From Thermoflavimicrobium dichotomicum (GTDB lineage: Bacteria; Bacillota; Bacilli; Thermoactinomycetales; Thermoactinomycetaceae), in NCBI RefSeq assembly GCF_900114055.1, contig NZ_FORR01000007.1, positions 93,876 through 157,875 of the forward strand: a stretch of DNA of 64,000 nt. The letters run 5' to 3'. Of this stretch, positions 36,218 to 46,291 are shown in pieces (position 1 is the stretch's first letter; each line of letters begins with the position of its first letter). The translations under genes and the position numbers were made by a program. The notes beneath the pieces were generated by a model. The model ran no database searches. It was not told the origin of the DNA and saw only the letters and a list, made by a program, of their open reading frames with translations.

Positions 36218-37939
36218 ATGCAACACTTCCCAATCCATTGGGATCGGACTTGGTTCGATACATTTCAAACACTGCTAGAGCAAGACATGCATTGGTCTAC
36301 CTGGGAACGTTTCCAACTAGCCATTGAGGCTGCTGAAGCTCTAGTTGTTCCTAATTTTGATACCCTTCTTAGTTTACAACAAATACATGGTTTTGTTCCA
36401 CTCCCACATCAAATTGAAGTGGTTCATCGTGTTATGGGTGAGATGCGTGGCAGAGCCATTCTCGCAGACGAGGTAGGATTGGGAAAAACCATCGAAGCGG
36501 GCTTGATCTTAAAAGAATACCTCATTCGTGGCCTGGTCAAAAACGCACTGATTTTGGTACCTTCTTCACTCGTCTTGCAATGGACCCGTGAATTGAATCA
36601 AAAATTCCAAATACCCGCAGTGGCCCAGAAAAAAGAATGGATGTGGGATCGATATCCCATTCTGGTCGCTTCAATGGATACGGCCAAACGTGAACCTCAT
36701 CGAAACCATATTCTAAATAAAAATTACGATATCTTAATCATCGACGAAGCCCATAAACTAAAAAACAGACGCACCAAAAACTGGCAATTCATCAATGAGA
36801 TCAAGAAGAAATATTGTCTGTTACTGACAGCTACACCGATCCAAAACGAACTGGAAGAATTATATAACCTCGTGACTTTGCTGAAGCCGGGACAGCTTGG
36901 TCGGCAATCCCATTTTCAAAATGAATATGTAGCCGGAAAACGAAAAGCCAAAAACGAAGAACAGCTACGTGAAGAGATTCAACGTGTACTTATCCGTAAC
37001 CGACGCCGTGACCAAAACCTGCATCTGACAAAACGCGTTGTCCAAACAATCCCGATCGAACTCTCTCCTGAAGAACGGGCATTATATGAAGCAGTGACGG
37101 AGTTTGTTCGCAATCGCTATAGTCAGGCGACTGATCTAAAAAGCATGCTTTCACTTCTCGTATTGCAAAAAGAGGTTTGTAGCAGCCGTGATGCCGTCTT
37201 TCATACCTTATTCAAATTATTTCAACGTGGCGAACAGGGAAAAGAGAGCCTCTCTCCAGAAGTAGCCCATCTCGTCGATCTTTTACGCCAAGTAACGATT
37301 TCTTCCAAAGTGCAAAAAGCAGTCGAACTCATCAAAACCATCCCGGACAAGGTCATCATTTTTACCGAATACCGTGCAACCCAAGAAATGCTCATCCGTG
37401 CATTGGCCAAGGAAAAAATCCACGCCATTCCCTATCGTGGTGGATTCAATCGCAACAAGAAAGATTGGATGATGGAACTCTTCCAAAAACGCGCCCAGGT
37501 CATGGTTGCAACTGAAGCAGGTGGAGAAGGTATTAACCTGCAATTTTGTCATCATATTATTAACTATGATATGCCTTGGAATCCCATGCGTGTAGAACAG
37601 CGCATTGGTCGTGTACACCGGTTGGGACAAAAAAACGATGTACACATCTATAACTTTGCAACCAAAAACACCATCGAAGAACATATTATCTGGCTTTTAC
37701 AGGAAAAAATTAACTTATTTGAAACCGTGATCGGTGAACTGGAAACCATATTGGACGACCTGGAAAAAGAAGAATCCATTGAACAAAGCATGATGCGGAT
37801 TGTACTAGAGGCAAATGATCATGAACAAATAAGAGAACGTCTAAGCGAATGGGGAGATAAATTTACACAGAAAAAACAAGTGGTCATCGAAAAAAAGCAG
37901 GAACAGGAAGGGCTGTTGTATGGATCAGCAAAAGGTTAG
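36218..37939 (+). CDS. yqhH: SNF2-family helicase (YqhH)
   Basis: A 573-residue superfamily 2 ATPase. Walker A ADEVGLGKTIEAGLI (about residue 85), DEAH box IIDEAHKLKN, motif III LLTATPIQN, and C-terminal motifs VATEAGGEGINLQFC and RIGRVHRLGQ are intact. It resembles RapA/HepA-type remodellers and may displace proteins from DNA or recycle RNA polymerase. Divergent from gcvT, and overlapping yqhG by 20 bases, exactly as in Bacillus. Confidence 0.92.
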   Translation: MQHFPIHWDRTWFDTFQTLLEQDMHWSTWERFQLAIEAAEALVVPNFDTLLSLQQIHGFVPLPHQIEVVHRVMGEMRGRAILADEVGLGKTIEAGLILKEYLIRGLVKNALILVPSSLVLQWTRELNQKFQIPAVAQKKEWMWDRYPILVASMDTAKREPHRNHILNKNYDILIIDEAHKLKNRRTKNWQFINEIKKKYCLLLTATPIQNELEELYNLVTLLKPGQLGRQSHFQNEYVAGKRKAKNEEQLREEIQRVLIRNRRRDQNLHLTKRVVQTIPIELSPEERALYEAVTEFVRNRYSQATDLKSMLSLLVLQKEVCSSRDAVFHTLFKLFQRGEQGKESLSPEVAHLVDLLRQVTISSKVQKAVELIKTIPDKVIIFTEYRATQEMLIRALAKEKIHAIPYRGGFNRNKKDWMMELFQKRAQVMVATEAGGEGINLQFCHHIINYDMPWNPMRVEQRIGRVHRLGQKNDVHIYNFATKNTIEEHIIWLLQEKINLFETVIGELETILDDLEKEESIEQSMMRIVLEANDHEQIRERLSEWGDKFTQKKQVVIEKKQEQEGLLYGSAKG

Positions 37940-38768
37940 ATCATTTACCGAACGTTACCTCAAATCCTACGAATGCCATATCATCGAATCAGCGCCGACT
38001 TATCTCCAAACCCAATTATCGATTGAAGCCGATAAAGATTTGTTGAATCGTCCTTTTTACTGGATGTATGTGGAACGTATGAATCTCCCTCCTCAACCAG
38101 CCCGGTTTTGCTTTATTTTCGATCCTGAAAATTGCCCTGAAGATCTACGAGGAGAGTATCTGTTTTTTGGTTCTCCACGTTTTGCCCAAATGCTCCAATC
38201 AGCCCAGAAACATGGCCGTTTCACTCGTCTTTATCAGCAACCATCCAGCCGGGAGAGCTTGAGTCGAGTATCTAAAGCATATACGCCATGGCTGGGTATG
38301 AACTTTCAAGTTTCCTATATCTGTGATCAAAAAAAAGATCGAATAACTTATCTGGGAATCAACTTGTGTACAGGTGAAATTGTTGAACCTTTTTATCCGA
38401 CGATCCGATCCCTCGGTTGGACTTCCAAGCTCCCTCCCAAGCGCCATGTTACTGCACCGAGGCTGAGCTTTGCGGAAGCGGTAGGCGAGCTTGAATACTT
38501 TCTGCAGGAACAAATCGAAGGTGAGGACCCAACCTGGGCCGTCGAAGCAAAAAAACGGTTAGAGATGGAGTTGGATACCTTGGCGCATTATTACCCCGAG
38601 CAGGAACAACGGACGGAAGAGCAGGAAAAAGAACGGGTCCAACGACAACGTGAACTTATTTGGCAATACCATCCACGCATCGAGGTACAGTTGATCAATG
38701 GCGGATTATTTTATATGGAACAACCAGCCAAACAGCTATCGCTGAAGGTGTATGATGCAGAGGGATGA
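37920..38768 (+). CDS. yqhG: YqhG family protein
   Basis: A 282-residue soluble protein. The N-terminal VRSFTERYLKSYECHIIE and LNRPFYWMYVERM are typical of YqhG. The C-terminal third is charged and helical (EEQEKERVQRQRELIWQYHPRIEVQL). It overlaps yqhH by 20 bases, so the two are probably co-translated and may work together. Function is unknown. Confidence 0.88.
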   Translation: MDQQKVRSFTERYLKSYECHIIESAPTYLQTQLSIEADKDLLNRPFYWMYVERMNLPPQPARFCFIFDPENCPEDLRGEYLFFGSPRFAQMLQSAQKHGRFTRLYQQPSSRESLSRVSKAYTPWLGMNFQVSYICDQKKDRITYLGINLCTGEIVEPFYPTIRSLGWTSKLPPKRHVTAPRLSFAEAVGELEYFLQEQIEGEDPTWAVEAKKRLEMELDTLAHYYPEQEQRTEEQEKERVQRQRELIWQYHPRIEVQLINGGLFYMEQPAKQLSLKVYDAEG

Positions 38769-38783
38769 AAAAGATGTTTTGTT

Positions 38784-38892
38784 TTCCATAAAGCGGAGGG
38801 ATGGGCTTCTTACGGAGTGACTCTGATGATACAGAAGTCGTCACGGAGAAAGGAACCCATCCCGAAGCGCGGGAGATACGTATCCCTATTTT
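38784..38892 (+). repeat. Dispersed hairpin repeat (family 1)
   Basis: TCCATAAAGCGGAGGGATGG to ATACGTATCCCTATTTT matches the right part of the 6760-6947 element. Arms GGGATGGGCTTCTT and AAGGAACCCATCCC can pair. It overlaps the last codons of the acetyltransferase gene on the other strand. Confidence 0.75.
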
Positions 38893-39347
38893 TTGGACAG
38901 CAATAACATATACACTTTCTTATTCGGCAAACATTTAAACCCATATTTCGCATACAAAGTTCTAGCCGGGACATTGTTATCATCAGTTTCAAGCTGTAAA
39001 CGTGCCGCTCCATGTTCCTTCGCTATATGAATAGCATGCTGCAAAAGCTTTTCTGCAAGTCCTTTTTTTCGATATGCCGGTAATGTATACAGTGCTTCCA
39101 CCCGTAAAACAGGTAATCCCATCGAAACCGAAAAACTCCAGGCAAGAATCATCAATCCCCCATATCCTTTTTCAAATCGTGCTAGCCAACATTGCGCGAT
39201 CTGATCATCCAATAAACGTTCAAGAATCTGTGCACATTCCATTTGTTGTCGATCGTATGCGTGTAAATAGCCAGCCAATAAATTACTGGCTTCTGGAATT
39301 AAATCTTTATTCATACGAATCATTTCTATCTTGGGTTCCGGTTCCAT
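38886..39347 (-). CDS. GNAT family N-acetyltransferase
   Basis: A 153-residue acetyltransferase. The acetyl-CoA loop lies in VEALYTLPAYRKKGLAEKLLQHAI (RKKGLA, about residue 95), followed by LQLETDDNNVPARTLYAKYGF, the classic end of the GNAT fold. TGGAGGG lies before ATG 39347. Substrate is not known; the last few codons run into a dispersed repeat, so its C-terminus may have been reshaped. Confidence 0.85.
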   Translation of the reverse strand: MEPEPKIEMIRMNKDLIPEASNLLAGYLHAYDRQQMECAQILERLLDDQIAQCWLARFEKGYGGLMILAWSFSVSMGLPVLRVEALYTLPAYRKKGLAEKLLQHAIHIAKEHGAARLQLETDDNNVPARTLYAKYGFKCLPNKKVYMLLLSKK

Positions 39348-39471
39348 AAAAACCCTCCATTCCCCATCAACAACTCTTTTTTACTTATAGGAAAATAAAA
39401 TCATTTACCTTTATAATAAATTTTCCTTTATGATAAAAGAGAGAAAAAAGACAGATTTGGAGATGTGAGAG

Positions 39472-40317
39472 ATGGAACAGTTTAAACTTGGCGAATTCAC
39501 ACTCACTTGGCTCAAGGGAGGTGTTACCCACCTGGATGGCGGGGCCATGTTCGGTGTGGTACCAAAACCGCTTTGGAGCAAAAAATATCCCGTCAATGAA
39601 AAAAATCAAATCGAGCTCCGAACGGATCCCATTCTCATTCAATACGGAGGAAAAAACTTCCTGATCGAATCTGGGATTGGGGTGAACAAGCTGGATTCGA
39701 AACAGAAACGGAATTTCGGAGTCACAGAAGAATCTGAGATCGAACAAAGTTTAGCCGAACTGGGTTTAAAGACAAAAGATATTGATGCTGTACTCATGAC
39801 TCATTTACACTTTGATCATGCCTGTGGCCTAACCAAATGGAAAGGGGATCAACTCGTCCCTACTTTTGAAAATGCAGTCATTTACACTTCTGAGATCGAA
39901 TGGGAAGAGATGCGTAATCCCAATATCCGCTCACGGAATACGTATTGGAAAGAAAACTGGGAACCCATCCAAACACAAGTCGAAACATTTCAGGAAGAAA
40001 AAGAAATCGTTCCTGGACTCAAACTGATTCACACCGGTGGTCACAGTGCAGGACATGCGATCGTCCAAATCAAAAGCGGCGATCAGCAGCTCTTGCATAT
40101 GGCTGATCTGATGCCAACCCATGCCCATCGCAATGTACTGTGGGTTTTGGCCTATGATGATTATCCCATGACTTCCATCAAACAAAAGCAAATTTGGGTC
40201 GAAGAGGGAATTAAATTAAATACCTGGTTCAGTTTTTATCATGATGCCTTTTACCGTGTACTGCAATGGGACGAAGAAGGAAATATCGTGAACGCTTTGC
40301 ACCGGGAACGCCTTTAA
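39472..40317 (+). CDS. ytnP: Metallo-beta-lactamase-fold lactonase (YtnP-like)
   Basis: A 281-residue hydrolase. The zinc motif HxHxDH is [13 protein letters not shown] (about residue 109), with later ligands in HTGGHSAGH and [10 protein letters not shown]. The opening [20 protein letters not shown] and [11 protein letters not shown] match Bacillus YtnP, described as a quorum-quenching lactonase that interferes with streptomycete signalling. Target here is inferred. A terminator follows closely. Confidence 0.9.
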   Translation: MEQFKLGEFTLTWLKGGVTHLDGGAMFGVVPKPLWSKKYPVNEKNQIELRTDPILIQYGGKNFLIESGIGVNKLDSKQKRNFGVTEESEIEQSLAELGLKTKDIDAVLMTHLHFDHACGLTKWKGDQLVPTFENAVIYTSEIEWEEMRNPNIRSRNTYWKENWEPIQTQVETFQEEKEIVPGLKLIHTGGHSAGHAIVQIKSGDQQLLHMADLMPTHAHRNVLWVLAYDDYPMTSIKQKQIWVEEGIKLNTWFSFYHDAFYRVLQWDEEGNIVNALHRERL

Positions 40318-40328
40318 ATGATCAAAAA

Positions 40329-40360
40329 GCCCAGTCTGCGTTGTACAGACTGGGCATTTT
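40329..40360. terminator. Terminator between ytnP and ABC importer
   Basis: GCCCAGTCTG and CAGACTGGGC around CGTTGTA, followed by ATTTTGATC (plus) and, on the minus strand, TTTTTGAT. Serves both convergent genes. Confidence 0.85.
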
Positions 40361-40379
40361 GATCATTCCACTGGAAAAG

Positions 40380-41123
40380 TTATCTCGACAAAAATTTGGC
40401 CAAAAATTGTTTCGTCCGTTCTTCCCTGGGTTGTACAAAGATTTCCTCTGGTGAACCCTGTTCCACAATTTGGCCCTGATCCATGAAAATGATTTGATCT
40501 GCTACATCACGGGCAAAAGACATCTCATGGGTCACAATGATCATGGTTTGCTCTTCCTGAGCCAATTCTTTGATCGTCTTCAATACTTCTTCCACCAATT
40601 CCGGGTCTAAGGCAGAGGTAGGTTCATCAAAAAGGACCACTTCCGGTTCCATCGCCAAAGCCCGGGCAATTGCCACACGCTGTTGTTGTCCACCAGACAA
40701 TTGACTGGGGTACGCATCTTTCCGTTCCCACAAACCTACTTTTTTCAACAGTTGCTCCGCTTTTTCCTTTGACTCCTGTTTCTTTTCCTTTTTCACCACA
40801 AGTGGCCCTTCCATGACATTCTCAAGGGCTGTTTTATGCGGAAAAAGATGAAATCCCTGAAAAACCATTCCGGTTTTGGCACGTAGCTTTCTCTTTTCTC
40901 CTTCACTCACTTTACGCCCATCGAAGTGCAGGGTTACATCACCAATTTGAATCTGTCCTTCGGTTGGTGTCTCCAGTAAATTTAGACAACGCAATAGGGT
41001 TGATTTCCCTGAGCCACTTGGACCTATAATGCAAATCACTTGCCCTTTTTTCACATGTAAATCAATCCCTTTAAGCACTTCATTTTCTCCGAAGACCTTT
41101 CGCAACTGACGCACCTGAATCAT
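40380..41123 (-). CDS. Polar amino acid ABC transporter, ATP-binding protein
   Basis: A 247-residue ABC ATPase. Walker [10 protein letters not shown], signature LSGGQQQR, Walker [17 protein letters not shown] and the His-switch IVTHEM are intact. It belongs with amino acid importers of the GlnQ/TcyC type. It lies 11 bases after the permease gene. The set is most like cystine importers (TcyJ/TcyL-like), but the substrate is inferred. Confidence 0.92.
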   Translation of the reverse strand: MIQVRQLRKVFGENEVLKGIDLHVKKGQVICIIGPSGSGKSTLLRCLNLLETPTEGQIQIGDVTLHFDGRKVSEGEKRKLRAKTGMVFQGFHLFPHKTALENVMEGPLVVKKEKKQESKEKAEQLLKKVGLWERKDAYPSQLSGGQQQRVAIARALAMEPEVVLFDEPTSALDPELVEEVLKTIKELAQEEQTMIIVTHEMSFARDVADQIIFMDQGQIVEQGSPEEIFVQPREERTKQFLAKFLSR

Positions 41124-41134
41124 GTTGTCACCCC

Positions 41135-41824
41135 TTAAGCCACATGCCGGCTAAACCTTTTTTCCAAATACTCTTGCAAAATACCGAGAACCGTACAGAT
41201 TACCCAATAAATCAATGCCACCAAAATGTACATCGTCATATAATCAAATTCTCGTCCACCAATAATTTTGGCTTGATAAAGCATTTCTGGAACCGTAATG
41301 ACAGACAACAGGGAAGTATCTTTCACCAGGCTTAAAAAGGTATTGGCCAGACTGGGCAATGCGACCCTTGTCGCCTGTGGAATAATAATCCGTCTCATCG
41401 TTTGCCAATGACTCATGTTTAAAGCTGTGGCTGCCTCCCACTGCCCTCTGGGAATCGAAAGAATGGCCCCGCGAATGGTCTCCGCCGAATAACCGCCAAC
41501 ATTCAGTGATAAACCGATTATCGCTGCCGCAAGAGGCGTCAGATTGATTCCGATGACAGGCAACCCGAAATAAAGGATAAACAGCTGGACAAGCAAAGGC
41601 GTTCCACGAATGATCGAAATGTAAAAACGGGCCGGCAAACGAAAAAACCAGAATTTGGACATCCGGCCCATCGCCGTAATCAGTCCCAATCCCAAACCGA
41701 TCGCCATGGTTAAAAAACTGATGCCAATGGTATAGTTAAACCCTTTCAGTACATAAGGCAAAGATCGAATGGCCAGGTCCAGGTCGAATAAATTTTCCCA
41801 CTGGATATATTGCCATGCATCCAC
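41135..41824 (-). CDS. Polar amino acid ABC transporter permease
   Basis: A 229-residue HisM/GlnP-type permease. The membrane core includes [37 protein letters not shown] and the EAA loop [20 protein letters not shown]. Start GTG 41824 is chosen for the CGGAGTGATC site ahead of it; the frame remains open to 42013 but that part reads through a hairpin. A hairpin at 41943-42001 separates it from the binding-protein gene. Confidence 0.9.
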   Translation of the reverse strand: MDAWQYIQWENLFDLDLAIRSLPYVLKGFNYTIGISFLTMAIGLGLGLITAMGRMSKFWFFRLPARFYISIIRGTPLLVQLFILYFGLPVIGINLTPLAAAIIGLSLNVGGYSAETIRGAILSIPRGQWEAATALNMSHWQTMRRIIIPQATRVALPSLANTFLSLVKDTSLLSVITVPEMLYQAKIIGGREFDYMTMYILVALIYWVICTVLGILQEYLEKRFSRHVA

Positions 41825-41942
41825 TCTGATCACTCCGTTTCCGCTCATAACAAAGAAAAAGTGTCCACACCAGGACACCGAAAAGGATGATAAGACGACA
41901 TACTCTCTTGCCTCAGATGATGGACAAGGACTCCATTTTAAC

Positions 41943-42001
41943 GTTGGGGTTCCTTTTCCATTTCGTTTCTGCCTATTCATGCCCAACAGGAAAAGGAACC
42001 C
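41943..42001 (-). terminator. Intercistronic hairpin in ABC importer operon
   Basis: GGGGTTCCTTTTCC and GGAAAAGGAACCCC form a 14-base perfect stem between the binding-protein gene and the permease gene. There is no good T-tract on the minus strand. Such hairpins commonly protect or reduce transcripts so that the binding protein is made in excess. Arm sequence resembles hairpins at 10397 and in family 2 repeats. Confidence 0.6.
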
Positions 42002-42031
42002 CTCGTCGATCAATCAGTTCCGCCAGCATTC

Positions 42032-42829
42032 TTATTTGGATACGTCAATGCCAAACCATTTTTGCGAGATTTTCGCCAATGTACCATCTTTCTTCATGCT
42101 TTCCAATGCCTGATCAATGGCCTTTAACAGTTCAGGGTTATTTTTGGGAATCGGAAATGCTGACTCGGATCTTTCGATTTGTTCGCCAACGACTTTAACA
42201 GGCAACTTGGCCGTTTTCATCATTTCTGCAATCGCCAGCCGGTCATTCAAGCTGAAGTCGACCCGTTTCGCTGCCACATCTTTCATCGCACTCATCATAT
42301 CTTCATACGCCACAATGGTAGCGCCTGCTTTTCTAGCCATATCTCCATAGTTACTGGTTGGTGTTTGACCGGCTTTTTTCCCTTTCACTTGCTTCAAGCT
42401 TTTAATTTCCTGGTTGTCTTTATGAACTACCATTTGCGCATAAGAAACCGTATAGGGTTGGGAGAAATCGAATTTTTCTTTCCGTTCCGGCTTGATTCCC
42501 ACCTGGTTCGCAACCATATCGATTTTTTTGTTCTGTAAACTGGTTAACATCCCATCCCATGGGATCTCCACAAACTCTGCTTTCACACCGATCCTTTTCG
42601 CTATCTCTTGGGCCACTTCTACATCAAATCCGGTCAATTGATTGGTCTTTTCATCATGAAAACTAAAAGGCTTATAAGTCCCTTCTGTTCCAATACGAAT
42701 CGAGCCCCGCTTTTTAATCTGTGAAAGTAAATCGCCCTTCTTTTCTTCCGTTGCCGGCTTTTGGATCGTACATCCAGTTAATAACAAGAGGAATGAGATA
42801 CCAACAATCACCCAACGTTTCCAACTCAT
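42032..42829 (-). CDS. Amino acid (probably cystine) binding lipoprotein
   Basis: A 265-residue extracellular solute-binding protein of family 3. The lipoprotein signal ends LLLLTGCTIQK (lipobox LTGC). SIRIGTEGTYKPFSFHDE, TGFDVEVAQEIAKRIG, VEIPWDGMLTSLQNKKIDMVANQ are typical of cystine binders such as TcyA/FliY. ATG 42829 has GAGAGTG upstream; ATG 42847 is in frame. Its promoter is at 42896-42924. Confidence 0.9.
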   Translation of the reverse strand: MSWKRWVIVGISFLLLLTGCTIQKPATEEKKGDLLSQIKKRGSIRIGTEGTYKPFSFHDEKTNQLTGFDVEVAQEIAKRIGVKAEFVEIPWDGMLTSLQNKKIDMVANQVGIKPERKEKFDFSQPYTVSYAQMVVHKDNQEIKSLKQVKGKKAGQTPTSNYGDMARKAGATIVAYEDMMSAMKDVAAKRVDFSLNDRLAIAEMMKTAKLPVKVVGEQIERSESAFPIPKNNPELLKAIDQALESMKKDGTLAKISQKWFGIDVSK

Positions 42830-42895
42830 TTGCTTCACTCTCTTCATCTTTAATTCATAGTTAATTCATCGGTTTTTAACTGATTTCGTATTCCC

Positions 42896-42924
42896 ATGTT
42901 ATTAGAATTTCATGTTTCTGTCAA
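42896..42924 (-). promoter_or_regulatory. Promoter of the ABC importer operon
   Basis: On the minus strand TTGACA (42924-42919), 17-base spacing, TAACAT (42901-42896), then about 65 bases to the start codon. Strong sigma-A match. Confidence 0.65.
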
Positions 42925-43031
42925 TTATTTTTATTTCAAGGAAAAAAATAACAACCCTCTATCTCATTCGCATTCATTTAAAAATGGCTGTATGGGTAGC
43001 ATTTCCCCCAACAGAAACCGCCATTCCATGA

Positions 43032-43064
43032 AACAAAAAAAGCTATAGCAAAGACCTATAGCCA
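43032..43064 (-). terminator. Terminator after dgt
   Basis: GCTATAG and CTATAGC with a seven-base loop; on the minus strand followed by TTTTTTTG. Confidence 0.7.
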
Positions 43065-43103
43065 TAGACAGTACCCGTTCTGAGGTCGGTTTTCCTTTTC
43101 ACC

Positions 43104-44423
43104 CTAATAATCAAAAAAGTTTCGGCTGTGCCCAAAAAGCCGTTCATACATTCGCAAGGCAAATGAATCGGTCATACCAGACAGATAGTCACAAATAATA
43201 CGAGCCCGCTGTTCATCATGAATCTCTGGGGTCATTTTCAAACGGTCTTTTTCAGGAAGCAATCGTGTTTCATTCATAATCGCCTCAAACAATCGCTTCA
43301 GGATAAAACTTCCCCGCCAGTTGACGGTTTGGACTTTATGCGAATTGATCACATATTCTGCCACAATTTCTCTTAACTGGTTCAGCAATTTGCGTAACTC
43401 CGGAACCAATACGACCCGATATTTACAGCGGGGCGACTGTAGCGAACCTTCATTTTCCACCACAGTCAGTCCATAAATAAACGTCGAAATCAATGCAGAG
43501 ATGATCTTCTTCAAACGATACTTATCCAAATCATGCTCCTGAAGGTGATCCAAATCATCTCTTGCTTTCGCCAACTTGGGATAAAGTGATACATCAGCAA
43601 AATCATTCAGCAATTCTTTCAGCTGGCTGATTCGAATAAACCCCAAATTGATCGCATCTTCCACATCATGCGTACCATAAGCAATATCATCAGCCAATTC
43701 AATGATCGAACACTCCAGAGTTTTGTTAATCGTTTGCGCATGCTTGCGCGGATGTAGCTTCACATCCGTTAAAAAGGCTTTTTCTCTATCCGTAAACGGA
43801 GCCAATACCCACTGGAATACTTCTTCATCACATGTATAAATGCTGGATTTGGGAGGGATCATCTCCAATTCATATTGGCGCGGGTTAATAGCCTGATCCA
43901 ATAAAATCGGATATTTCATCACTGAAAGCAACAATCCTCGGGTTAAATCCAACCCTTGCTCATTCTCACCTTCCAAACGCGTTAAAATGCGAAACGTTTG
44001 TGCATTGGCTTCAAAACCGCCAAAATGTTGCATACACTCATGAAACGCTTGTTCGCCCCGATGGCCAAATGGCGGATGACCAATATCGTGAGCAAGTCCA
44101 GCTGCTTCCAGCAAGGAACCGTCCAAAGCAAAATCCTCTCGAAACAGCGGATGGTTGGTATTCAGATAGATGGCAATCCCGCGAGCAATTTGTGCTACTT
44201 CCATCGAGTGGGTCAAACGGGTTCGATGAACATCTCCTGCATTCTGACCCAGTACTTGCGTTTTTGCCTGCAAACGCCGAAAAGCCGCAGAGTGTATAAT
44301 GCGGCCATAATCTTTTTCAAAGGCATCACGAGCATCAGGAGGACTGGATACAGTCGGAGAAAACCTGCGCTGCATATCACTGGCATCATATAGACGATTT
44401 TGTGTTACACGCTGGATAATCAT
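43104..44423 (-). CDS. dgt: dGTP triphosphohydrolase-like HD protein
   Basis: A 439-residue HD-domain hydrolase that splits dGTP (or other dNTPs) into nucleoside and triphosphate. The substrate pocket R-x-x-x-T stretch SAAFRRLQAKTQVLG, HRTRLTHSMEVAQIARG, HDIGHPPFGHRGEQ (metal-binding HD) and IIELADDIAYGTHDVEDAI are all present. GGGGGAGGATGATGAG precedes ATG 44423. A stand-alone gene with its own terminator. Confidence 0.93.
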   Translation of the reverse strand: MIIQRVTQNRLYDASDMQRRFSPTVSSPPDARDAFEKDYGRIIHSAAFRRLQAKTQVLGQNAGDVHRTRLTHSMEVAQIARGIAIYLNTNHPLFREDFALDGSLLEAAGLAHDIGHPPFGHRGEQAFHECMQHFGGFEANAQTFRILTRLEGENEQGLDLTRGLLLSVMKYPILLDQAINPRQYELEMIPPKSSIYTCDEEVFQWVLAPFTDREKAFLTDVKLHPRKHAQTINKTLECSIIELADDIAYGTHDVEDAINLGFIRISQLKELLNDFADVSLYPKLAKARDDLDHLQEHDLDKYRLKKIISALISTFIYGLTVVENEGSLQSPRCKYRVVLVPELRKLLNQLREIVAEYVINSHKVQTVNWRGSFILKRLFEAIMNETRLLPEKDRLKMTPEIHDEQRARIICDYLSGMTDSFALRMYERLFGHSRNFFDY

Positions 44424-44477
44424 CTCATCATCCTCCCCCGCTCTTCGTTATTATTGATAATATTATCTCCTGTTTTC

Positions 44478-46289
44478 TTAAAGTTTTCTACCAAAAATTG
44501 AATTTGGGCTATTTAAAATAAGACTTCTGGCTGTTGTTTGTTCGTTTGTTTCCAGTAAAACTGCACCTGATTGCAAGAGATACATCTTGTAATACAAGCC
44601 TTTTTTCGCCAACAGCTCTTGATGATTACCCCGCTCGACGATTTCTCCCCGGTGCAATACCAAAATGAGATCGGCATCTTGGATCGTTGACAATCGATGA
44701 GCGATCGCAATCGTTGTTCGTCCCTTTCTCATCTTTTCCAGCGCTGTTTGAATGGCTTCTTCTGTTTCTGTATCTACACTGGCCGTCGCTTCATCCAGGA
44801 CCAAAATCTTCGGGTCAATGGCCATCGTCCGAGCAAAAGCCAGCAGTTGGCGTTGGCCACTGGAAAAGGTAGCCCCCCGTTCCCCTACCGGTTCATCATA
44901 ACCCTGGGGAAGTTTTTCAATAAATGTATCTGCTTGCACAAATCGTGCTGCTTCTTTGATCTTCTTATCGGATATATCATGGTTGTGCAAACGAATATTG
45001 CTTCTTACATCTCCAACAAAAAGGAACGGATCCTGAAGCACAAGTCCCATCTTGGATCGCAGTTCTTCATCTGAATAACATTGCAGGGGAACACCGTCAA
45101 TTTTAATGGTGCCCCGTTTGACTGGATAGAATCGCATCAACAGATTGATGATCGAACTTTTACCGCTGCCGGTATGTCCAACCAATGCGACAGTCTGGCC
45201 TGGCTCCGCCACAAAGGAAATGTTTTTCAACACATCATTTTTCCCATCATATGAAAAACTCACATTTTCAAATTCGATCCGTCCATGCCGGATGACCGGA
45301 TTTCCATCTCCTTCTTTTTGTGGTGCATACTCCGTTTGATCCAATAATTCAAAAACCCGCTCAGCCGACACGACCGCTTGCTGCATCTGGGACAAGCGCA
45401 TCATCATCTGGTTGACCGGCTCAAAAATACGATCCAACAAGTTCAGGATCCCATACAACACCCCTATTCTCACGGCTCCACCGGCAATCGACTGAATGCC
45501 AAAATAATTGAAAACCAATACAATGGTCGTCAGCGATATCAGATAGGTGGCCGGTCGCAACAATAAACCGAAAATCTTCAGATTTTTTACCACAGCTACA
45601 TAGTGTTCCTGATTCAGTTTTCCAAATTCCGTTCGCAAACGGGATTCCTGACGTAATGCCTGAATGATGTTCATCCCTTGAATGGATTCGTTTAACTTGG
45701 CATTCATCTGGCTCAATTTTGAACGAACCACATGATATACCTTCGAACTCAAGCGTCGATAGGTTTGCATCAACATGTAAAAAACAGGCAACAAAATCAA
45801 ACAGTAAGCAGCAAGCGTGACATCAAGTGCAAACATCGCTATAAAAACACCGATGATCAAAATGATATTTTGCAAAAAAGAGGAAAGGACACTAATGTAC
45901 AATTCCTTAATCGCTTCCGTATCATTGGTAATCCGTGATACTAACGAACCTGTAGGAGTTCGGTCAAAGAATGACAAACCCAAATGCTGGACTTTGCTAA
46001 ATACATCCATCCGCAATTGACGAATCACCCACTGGGCAATGACCTGAAAAGAAATTAACTGATAATAATGCAAACTGGGTGAAATGACCTGCAAAAGGAG
46101 AAAAATGCCTCCATAAAACCACAATGTTGCCGGATCCAGTTGACGCGGAATGAGTGCATTGTCAATAAATTTACTCACAATAACAGGAATCATGACATCG
46201 GTTCCGGTTGCAATCAGCAACGCCACAAAAGCAATCCAAAACTTTCCCTGATAAGGTTTCAAATAGCCCATCAACCTTCGAAATGCCAA
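44478..46289 (-). CDS. yheH: ABC exporter half-transporter (YheH/BmrD-like)
   Basis: A 603-residue exporter: six membrane helices, then an ABC domain. Walker A GHTGSGKSS, signature FSSGQRQL (variant of LSGGQ), Walker B ILVLDEATASVDTETE with catalytic Glu, and IAHRLSTI are present. It pairs with the preceding gene as a heterodimer; the catalytic half is this one. TTG 46289 is chosen, just after the yheI stop, with GGAAGGGGG ahead. Unlike B. subtilis BmrD, it lacks the long insert near helix 1. Confidence 0.9.
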   Translation of the reverse strand: MAFRRLMGYLKPYQGKFWIAFVALLIATGTDVMIPVIVSKFIDNALIPRQLDPATLWFYGGIFLLLQVISPSLHYYQLISFQVIAQWVIRQLRMDVFSKVQHLGLSFFDRTPTGSLVSRITNDTEAIKELYISVLSSFLQNIILIIGVFIAMFALDVTLAAYCLILLPVFYMLMQTYRRLSSKVYHVVRSKLSQMNAKLNESIQGMNIIQALRQESRLRTEFGKLNQEHYVAVVKNLKIFGLLLRPATYLISLTTIVLVFNYFGIQSIAGGAVRIGVLYGILNLLDRIFEPVNQMMMRLSQMQQAVVSAERVFELLDQTEYAPQKEGDGNPVIRHGRIEFENVSFSYDGKNDVLKNISFVAEPGQTVALVGHTGSGKSSIINLLMRFYPVKRGTIKIDGVPLQCYSDEELRSKMGLVLQDPFLFVGDVRSNIRLHNHDISDKKIKEAARFVQADTFIEKLPQGYDEPVGERGATFSSGQRQLLAFARTMAIDPKILVLDEATASVDTETEEAIQTALEKMRKGRTTIAIAHRLSTIQDADLILVLHRGEIVERGNHQELLAKKGLYYKMYLLQSGAVLLETNEQTTARSLILNSPNSIFGRKL

Positions 46290-46291
46290 AA

